DNA of 64,000 bases from Paratrimastix pyriformis (taxonomy: Eukaryota > Preaxostyla > Paratrimastigidae): contig JAPMOS010000007.1 of assembly GCA_027972325.1 (NCBI GenBank), forward strand, positions 496,501-560,500, given 5' to 3'. Under the pieces are notes generated by a model that saw only the letters and a list, made by a program, of their open reading frames with translations, had not been told where the DNA came from and ran no database searches. A program made the position numbers and the translations under genes. Below are positions 57,538 to 64,000 of the stretch, one piece after another (positions within the stretch are counted from its first letter, which is position 1; each line of letters opens with the position of its first letter).

Positions 57538-60189
57538 ACCACCACCACCACCACCACCACCACCACCACCACCACCACCACCACCACCACCACCACCACC
57601 ACCACCACCACCACCACCACCACCACCACCACCACCACCACCACCACCACCACCACCACCACCACCACCACCACCACCACCACACCACCACCACCACCAC
57701 CACCACCACCACCACCACCACCACCACCACCACCACCACCACCACCACCACCACCACCACCATGACACACACCACCACCACCACCACCACCACCATGACA
57801 CACCACCACCACCACCACCACCACCACCACCACCACCACCACCACTCACCACACCACCACCACCACCACCACCCACCACCACCACCACCACCACCACCAC
57901 ACCACCACCACACCACCACCACCACCACACCACCACCACCACCACCACCACCCACCACCACCACCACCACCACCACCACCACCACCACCACCACCACCAC
58001 CACCACCACCACCACCCCACCACCACCACACCACCATGACACACACCACCACCACCACCACCACCACCACCACCACCATGACACACCACCACCACCACCA
58101 CCACCACCACCACCACCACCACCACCACCACCACCACCACCACCACCACCACCACCACCACCACCACCACACCACCACCACCACCACCACCACCACCACC
58201 ACCACCACCACCACCACCACCACCACCCACCACCACCACCACCACCACCACCACCACCACCTCACCACCACCACCACCACCATGACACACACCACCACCA
58301 CCACCACCACCACCATGACACACACCACCACCACCACCACCACCACCACCACCACCACCACCACCACCACCACCACCACCACCACCACCACCACCACCAC
58401 CACCACCACCACCACCACACCACCACCACCACCACCACCACCACCACCACCCACCACCACCACCACCACCACCACCCACCACCACCCACCACCACCACCA
58501 CCACCACCACCACCACCACCACCACCACCACCACCACCACCACCACCACCACCACCACCACCACCCCACCATGACACACACCACCACCACCACACACCAC
58601 CACCACCACCACCACCACCACCACCACCACCACCACCACCACCACCACCACCACCACGACACACACCACCACCACCACCACCACCACCACCACCACCACC
58701 ACCACCACCACCACCACCACCACCACCACCACCACCACCACCACCACCACCACCACCACCACCACCACCACCCACCACCACCACCACCACCACCACCACC
58801 ACCACCACCACCATGACACACACCACCACCACCACCACCACCACCACCAACACACACCACCACCCACCACCACCACCACCACCACCACCACCACCACCAC
58901 CACCACCACCTCACCACCACCACCACCACCACCACCACCACCACCACCACCACCCACCACCACCACCCACCACCACCTCACCACCACCACCACCACCACC
59001 ACCACCACCACCACCACCCCACCACCACCACCACCACCACCACCACCACCACCACCACCACCTCACCACCACCACCACCACCCACCACCACCATGACACA
59101 CACACCACCACCACCACCACCACCACCACCACCACCACCACCACCACCACCACCACCACCACCACCACCACCACCACCACCACCACCACCACCACCACCA
59201 CCACCACCATGACACACACCACCACCACCACCACCACCACCACCACCACCACCATGACACCACACACCACCACCACCACCACCACCACCACCACCACCAC
59301 CCACCACACCACCACCACCACCACCACCACCACCACCACCACCACCACCACCAACACCACCACCACCACCATGACACACACCACCACCATGACACACACC
59401 ACCATCACCACCACCACCACCATCACCACCGCCGCCGCCACCACCACCACCACCACCACCACCACCACCACCACCCCACCACCACCACCACCACCACCCC
59501 ATGACACACACCACCATGACACACACCACCACCATGACACACACCACCACCACCAGCATCCAGATCGATCACAAGGTCCCCCTCCATCACCATCCCCATC
59601 AGCACCACCCAGCATTACCACCGGCGGTAGCATCAGCATCATCAGCATCATCAGCGTCCAGATCGATCACAAGGTCCCCCTCCATCACCACCACCACCAC
59701 TCCATCACCACCACCACCACCACCACCACCACCCACCACCCACCACCCACCACCATCACCATCACCATCACCATCACCACACCCAGCATCACCATCACCA
59801 TCACCACACCCAGCATCACCACCGGCGGCAGCATCAGCATCATCAGCATCACCACCACACCCAGCATCACCACCACACCCAGCATCACCACCGGCATCAG
59901 CGTCGGCGGTCCTCCTCAAGGTCACCACCAGCATCGGGGGGGCACCATCACGATCGACAATGCAGCATCCATCAGGGGCATCAACACCGACGGGGATGAC
60001 CCGGTGCCGTTCATGATATTCCCCTCGCCCGCCCGCCCCCGCCCGCCCCTGTCATCTCCTCCCTGATGGCGGCAGGATGTCCCGGATGCCTACGAGGGGG
60101 AGCTCGCGGGCATCACCCTGGATGACGCCCAGATCCGCTTCGGCGGCTGCCTCAAGGGTCCGCCCCCCCCCCCCCCCCCCCCCCCACTC

Positions 60190-60241
<52 letters not shown>

Positions 60242-62401
60242 TCTACATATATAAATACCGAAAACAGGGACGACTTTTCGGGGAAGGAACTGAGGGTGGC
60301 CTTCCAAAATCTGTAAATCCCAGGGCTCTCCCCCGGCACCGACCCGACCCAAAGGCAGTTGGTATTTTAGTCCTCATGCCGTCGGACTTTGCCAACTTAG
60401 GGGCAACACGCCATTTGCCAGGGAGAGTGCAGCCGTCATCACACCCTATGTTCGGGACCGGCTTACCGCAGCACTGCGGGGACGTCCACAGGCCACAGTG
60501 GTATCCTGGAGAGCGCACCGTGTTGTTGGAGTGGGGTCCGGCCAGCTGTCCGAGCGGCTCGGTCACCGTGGACCAGCACTCGAGAGAACCCGTCGCAAGG
60601 CCGGGATGGTAGGGGCATACATCAGAGGGGATCGCCAACCTTGACCGGGCGGGCCATTGTGCTTCGGGTCTCCAAGCGGGTTCGGGCGGTGGTGGGCTAA
60701 GCTAAGCTTCAAGGGCAGGGGGCCAGAGAGCGCTACCATGTGTCGCACCGATTTCGCACCGATTTCGCAACGATTTCGCAACATTTTCGCAACAGTGTTG
60801 TCCGGACAACGATCGCACCTGAAGGTGGGGCCGGACGCAGCCTGCGCCACAGGCGCATGAGAGCCTACCAGGTCTACTAAGCCTACTGTGTCTTGCGGCA
60901 TTTCGGCTTTTCGGCCCTTCGGCCCCTCCGACCCCATCTTCACAAGTCCCCAGGGGTGGCCCTTATATACCCTACTTGGGAGGCACCCCAAAAAGTATGG
61001 GAGGCACAGGAAAAAATATGGGACCAAAATTAAAGTCCAAAAAATTCAAATGACCGGAGAGGGTCGGCGACCTTACCGTTCGCTGGAGGGACCCATAAAT
61101 CCACCAAACCGTGGTCGTGGTGGCCCCCAGGTCAACCCTTCCCCGGGGGGATAGCCACCAAGGTCGAAAATTTCAAACAGGCTCAGACGGGTCGGGGAAG
61201 GATGGCGCCTCAGCAGTCGTTCGGGCCACCTTGCCCTATCATCGCAGGGCGGTCGCGATCGACTCCAGGGCAACCCTTCCCCGGGGGGATAGCCACCAAG
61301 GTCGAAATTTCAAAGTGGTTGGCAAAGGCCGGCGACCTCACCGTTCGCTGGAGGGACCCATAAATCCAGCGAACCGTGGTCGGTACCGGCCGCCGATCGA
61401 CCCTTCCCCGGGGGGATAGCCACCAAGGTCAAAATTTCAAACAGGTCGGGGAAGCACGGCGACCTCACCGTTCGCTGGAGGGACCCATAAATCCAGCGAA
61501 CCGTGGTCGAGGTTGCCCGCCGATCGACCCTTCCCCGGGGGGATAGCCACCAAGGTCGAAATTTCGGAGTGGTTGGCAAAGGCCGGCGACCTCACCAGTC
61601 GTTCGGACCACCCTGCCATATCCCCGCAGGATGGTCGCGGTCGACTCCAGGTCAACCCTTCCCCGGGGAGATAGCCACCAGATTGAAAGCGTAACGAAGC
61701 GAGCTCGCCTGACTTGTCATCATCATCATCATCATCATCACCGAGTCATCATCATCATCGTCATCATCATCATCATCACCGAGTCATCATCCAATCTTCA
61801 TCATCATCCCCGTCGTAGTCTCGGAGTGGATCCACCGGCCTGCCTTCACCAAGTGGGAGCCGCTCCGCCTGGGCCCCGGCGACTGGCGCGTGCTCTTCCA
61901 CGCGGGGGCCGTGGCGGGCGCCGATCGGGACGCCACCCTGGGGTCGATCATGCCCTCGTCCCGCCCCGGATGGTCGAATACCCCCCCCCCCCCCCGCTGG
62001 TCTCCCCAACCCCTCGACTCCTCTGGCCTCCCTTACCCCCACTGGGTCTCCTCCTTGCCCCCTGCCTCTTACCCTCCTCCTGGTTCGACGCCCCCCCCCC
62101 CCCCCCCCTCTCGATCTCCCAACGGCGCACACGGTCCTGAAGGCGGAAGAGGTCGCCCCGCCCCGCGCCATGTCGCCCCTGTACACCTCCTTCATCGCCG
62201 AGGTCATGCTGAGCCCCGCCGGCAAGGGGTACACGTCCCGTCTGTATCACCCCATCCACCACCACCACCACCACCACCACCACCACTCCATCACCACCCC
62301 AAACCACCTCGTTTCGGGGATCGACTGACGGGACTTTCGTTCATCCCTTTCCGGCGCTCATCATTTTTTGAATTTTTCCGACCGGGGTTTCCGACCGGGG
62401 G

Positions 62402-62466
<65 letters not shown>

Positions 62467-63639
62467 GATGCTGATCAGCCCTGGCCCGGCGCGGCTTCCA
62501 AGTGGGCTTTGAGCCGCTGCTGCACGTGGCCGGGGGCCAGGCCACGGCCCAGGTGCTCGAGCTGATCTGCAAGAAGCCCCGACGGGGCGGGGCGCCCCTG
62601 GTCAGACCCGCCGGGGCCCGGGAGACCCCCCTGCCGCGGGGCTTTGAGAAACAGGCTGCCCAGTGGTACAGCGAGGGTCCGGATGGAGAGGGCTGCTCGG
62701 GGGGGGGGGGAGGGGAGGGAGGGGAGGGGAGGGAGGGGAGGGGGAGGGGAGGGGAGGGGGGAGGGGAGGGGAGGGGAGGGGGGGGAGGGGGGAGGGGGGA
62801 GGGGGAGGGGGGAGGGGGAGGGGGAGGGGAGGGGAGGGGAGGGGAGGGGGAGGGGAGGGGAGGGGTGGGGGGATGAGCGAGTGCGTGAATGGGTGTGTGT
62901 GGTGTCGGACGGACTGCCCCATCCCACCTTCCCCGCGTGGTTGGCCGGAACTCCTGCCGGTGGTGCTGCCGCCGCCGCCGCCGCCGCCGCCCTCTGCTGT
63001 TGTTGTCGTGGTGGCAGCCTTCCTGGACCTGTGCGAGCAGAGCACCCACGAGCGGTACGACATGGCCTAGTGGATCCCCCACCCCGCCGTGGCCGGCATG
63101 GGCGAGCGGGTCGTGGCCCGCTTCCAGCTCAAGTCCGTGCGCCCCCTCCCGCCGCCATCATCCCCCGACCGACCTGACCGTTCGTCATCCGTCCTCCTTC
63201 CCCAGACGGGCCCCTCTTCCTGGATCTGTACCGGCTAGGCACCGCCCGCCAGGCCGAGGGCGAGGGCGAGGCCGCGCCGTGCGGGGTGCGGACACCAACC
63301 AAGACGGCAACCTCGTCCCCTTCGGTCCGTCTCCATCCCTGTTCATCCACCCCCACTCCCCAGTCTTCCATCCCCGTCTCCATCCCCGTCTCCATCCCCG
63401 TCTCCATCCCCGTCTCCATCCCCGTCACCATCCCCGTCTCCATCCCCGTCACCATCCCTCGTCACTATCCCTCTCCGCCTCTATCGGGCGATCGCCGCTC
63501 ACTTTGGTTTTCCTGGTGGTGGGGGATCGGGTCTGGGGGATCGGATTTGGGGGGGGGATGCCCTGCTGCTGCAGGGGTCTTTGTGATGCGGGACGGGCGC
63601 GAGGTGGTGGGCCTGGGCAAGGTGATCGCCTTCGACTAA
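54885..63639 (+). CDS. F-box / EF1A-like GTPase fusion
   Basis: The N-terminus is an F-box: IPDEILSLIFSNLPRSVHSV in exon 1 (54885-54979), joined by a 46-bp intron (gtccgtgg...cttag) to KKVSRRFLIVALQ, the usual F-box end. It runs straight into an eEF1A-type G domain: KGSHINIAFLGHVDCGK|S (G1), AWATDRLTPERERGLTIQ (G2), NLIDLPGHRDF (G3), VAVNKMD (G4) and VPISGWLGENL (G5). Domain 2 includes VFRLGHHRPGAGHPGAVRSG, ELHVGQRIRFAG, ASIQIDRK and DVPDAYEGELAGITLDDAQI. Domain 3 includes YTSFIAEVMLSPAGKGYT, RRGFQVGFEPLLHVAGG and the terminal FVMRDGREVVGLGKVIAFD. Two introns are huge (57488-60075 and 60158-61817). The exon at 57250-57487 needs a frame change, and the domain 2 acceptor near 56850 is unclear. 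The GTPase motifs are complete. A role linking translation and ubiquitin ligases is speculation. Confidence 0.78.
56150..56310. repeat. Intronic (CGCCT)n pentamer array
   Basis: About 30 units of cgcct with interspersed cgctt variants in the GTPase-gene intron after the G5 exon. A shorter related stretch is at 56395-56455, and a (CCCAT)n run at 56798-56840. Confidence 0.85.
57488..59760. repeat. Giant (CCA)n-dominated array inside an intron
   Basis: About 2 kb of almost pure CCA (57510-59480), broken by higher-order inserts of the form accatgacacacacc (about ten, e.g. 57760, 57793, 58035, 58280, 58570, 58811, 59209, 59370, 59501, 59516). It fills most of the 2,588-bp intron between the ASIQIDRK and DVPDAYEG exons of the GTPase gene. 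Two extra copies of the exon-end sequence (catccagatcgatcacaaggtccc) lie at 59554-59580 and 59652-59680. 59580-60000 is a less pure CAC/ATC-rich region. The long His, Thr or Pro frames here are not coding. Confidence 0.9.
60185..60240. repeat. (ATC)n microsatellite, left flank of inserted element
   Basis: About 16 ATC units preceded by poly-C. It resumes as (TCATCA) at 61718-61800, so the element between appears to have landed inside one microsatellite. Confidence 0.85.
60241..61717. mobile_element. 1.48-kb inserted element of unknown class
   Basis: This segment differs from its surroundings: balanced base composition, no simple repeats, and short direct repeats such as accgatttcgca/acgatttcgca (60749-60795). 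TCA/ATC microsatellite flanks it on both sides. The left half holds only short open frames with no motif I recognise. Near 60960 is ccttatataccctac, TATA-like. The right third is a tandem array (61075-61690). It could be a non-autonomous transposon, a displaced intergenic spacer or a satellite island. No terminal inverted repeats or target duplication can be defined, because the target is itself repetitive. Confidence 0.4.
61060..61690. repeat. Five tandem units of 127-138 bp
   Basis: The anchor acccttccccggggggatagccacca occurs at 61136, 61274, 61401, 61528 and 61656 (the last with gggagata). Between anchors, units alternate between two types: gttcgctggagggacccataaatcca and cagtcgttcgg(g/a)ccaccctgcc. 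This gives a higher-order pattern of related subunits. Confidence 0.85.
62402..62466. repeat. (GAT)n microsatellite in GTPase-gene intron
   Basis: About 21 GAT units just before the exon ALARRGFQVGFEPLLHVAGG. Confidence 0.9.
62698..62875. repeat. (GGGGA)n-like purine tract
   Basis: About 175 bases of aggggaggg units on the plus strand: a pure purine tract in the intron after the ICKKPRRGGAPL exon. Such tracts can adopt G-quadruplex or triplex structure. Confidence 0.85.
63375..63465. repeat. 12-bp repeat (atccccgtctcc)
   Basis: Seven to eight copies of ccatccccgtctc/ccatccccgtcac in the last intron of the GTPase gene. Confidence 0.85.
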
Positions 63640-63821
63640 CGAGCAGGAGGAGGAGGCAGCCCTCCATGCCCCAAGAACCTCCCCCCTCCCCTCCCCTCAC
63701 CCCGTCAATCCCTCCCAACCTCCCAACCCGTCCGTTATACATGTAGCAGCCTGATGATGGACATCCGATTATTCCTCCAAGCAGACTGGATCCTCCTCCA
63801 CACACAGGGGGACAGGCAGGC

Positions 63822-64000
63822 TTAGTGGGGGGGCTGCAGGTTGTTCTTCTCGGGCTCGAGGAAGGTGGCGACCATGGCCCGCACCAGGGTGGCCAGCTCC
63901 TCGCGGGGGTTGCCCGGGTAGGGGGCGCACATCTCGCAGTAGAACTTCAACTTGGGCTCGGTGCCGCTGGTGCGCAGGGTGATGGTGGCCCCGTTCTCGA
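63822..64000 (-). CDS. PGM2: Phosphoglucomutase/phosphopentomutase PGM2, 3' end
   Basis: The gene enters from the right edge. The visible C-terminus is ATITLRTSGTEPKLKFYCEM, then CAPYPGNPREELATLVRAMV and FLEPEKNNLQPPH with stop at 63822-63824. RTSGTEPKLKFY is the phosphate-binding loop of domain 4 in alpha-D-phosphohexomutases, and the last residues follow human PGM2 (QPQKYNLQPKAD). It interconverts hexose or pentose 1- and 6(5)-phosphates in the cytosol. It converges on the GTPase gene with 182 bp between stops. Confidence 0.93.
   Translation of the reverse strand, partial: ENGATITLRTSGTEPKLKFYCEMCAPYPGNPREELATLVRAMVATFLEPEKNNLQPPH

Noticed and set aside
57510-59480. Very long open frames (poly-His, poly-Thr, poly-Pro, and Val/Gly/Trp on the other strand)
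   Set aside because: They are frames of a CCA trinucleotide repeat inside an intron. The flanking exons join in phase without them.
60241-61717. LTR retrotransposon or other autonomous element
   Set aside because: No reverse transcriptase, integrase or transposase motif, no terminal repeats and no long open frame are visible. Only an unclassified insertion can be supported.
63054-63072. In-frame TAG in the GTPase gene as stop-codon read-through or a 16-nt intron
   Set aside because: gcctag is better read as the 3' end of an ordinary intron. The next exon (WIPHPAVAGMGERVVARFQL) fits EF1A domain 3, and the preceding AFLDLCEQSTHERYDMA stretch is not needed by the alignment.

Overview
The window is nuclear DNA of a GC-rich unicellular eukaryote. 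Genes are split by short introns (39 to 150 bp, a few over 1 kb), there is a eukaryotic tRNA gene, and the proteins are eukaryote-specific (NUP93, TRAP gamma, TMA16, NAT9, FIBP, a ubiquitin-conjugating enzyme, an EF1A-type GTPase, PGM2). Coding regions are strongly biased to G/C in third positions and to Pro/Ala/Ser/Gln low-complexity segments, and almost every intron of the GC-rich genes carries its own micro- or minisatellite. My best guess is a free-living protist of the Paratrimastix/Preaxostyla kind. That is inference from gene style only.

Layout. 1-1500: repeats, hairpin motifs and a broken copy of a BRCT exon. About 1.5-8.9 kb (+): a multi-exon Pro/Ala/Gln-rich protein I cannot name. 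9.1-17.9 kb (-): a protein with seven BRCT domains (TopBP1/Rad4-like architecture), divergent from a sigma-class GST (18.0-18.8 kb, +). 19.0-20.9 kb (-): a 3-ketoacyl-CoA-reductase-like SDR, tRNA-Val(CAC) and NAT9. 21.0-23.4 kb (+): a zinc-finger protein with a very long Pro-Ala tail. 23.6-26.9 kb (-): a small unknown protein and a leucine-rich-repeat protein. 27.1-35.9 kb (+): a giant GH35 beta-galactosidase-like protein with a Ser/Pro/Ala-rich insertion of about 1,700 residues. 35.9-37.8 kb: no recognised gene. 37.8-39.3 kb (+): an E2 ubiquitin-conjugating-like protein lacking the catalytic cysteine, with an Rh-transporter exon fragment on the opposite strand inside its last intron. 39.6-48.6 kb (+): NUP93, FIBP, TMA16 and TRAP gamma in tandem. 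48.8-53.4 kb (-): a two-repeat Myb protein with AT-hooks, divergent from an EF-hand protein (53.5-54.8 kb, +) across 149 bp holding a TATA box and two Myb-type sites. 54.9-63.6 kb (+): an F-box/EF1A-like GTPase fusion with a 2.6 kb (CCA)n intron and a further intron holding a 1.48 kb inserted element. 63.8 kb to the end (-): the 3' end of PGM2.

The genes do not form one pathway. They are mostly housekeeping genes (nuclear pore, ER translocon, ribosome biogenesis, redox/lipid metabolism, DNA-damage scaffold, carbohydrate metabolism), packed tightly with several divergent pairs. The strongest signals for follow-up are a skewed 5' splice-site consensus (GTCYG in most introns rather than GTAAGT), the F-box/EF1A fusion, the GH35 protein with both catalytic Glu positions changed to Asp, the active-site-less E2, and the giant repeat-bearing introns.
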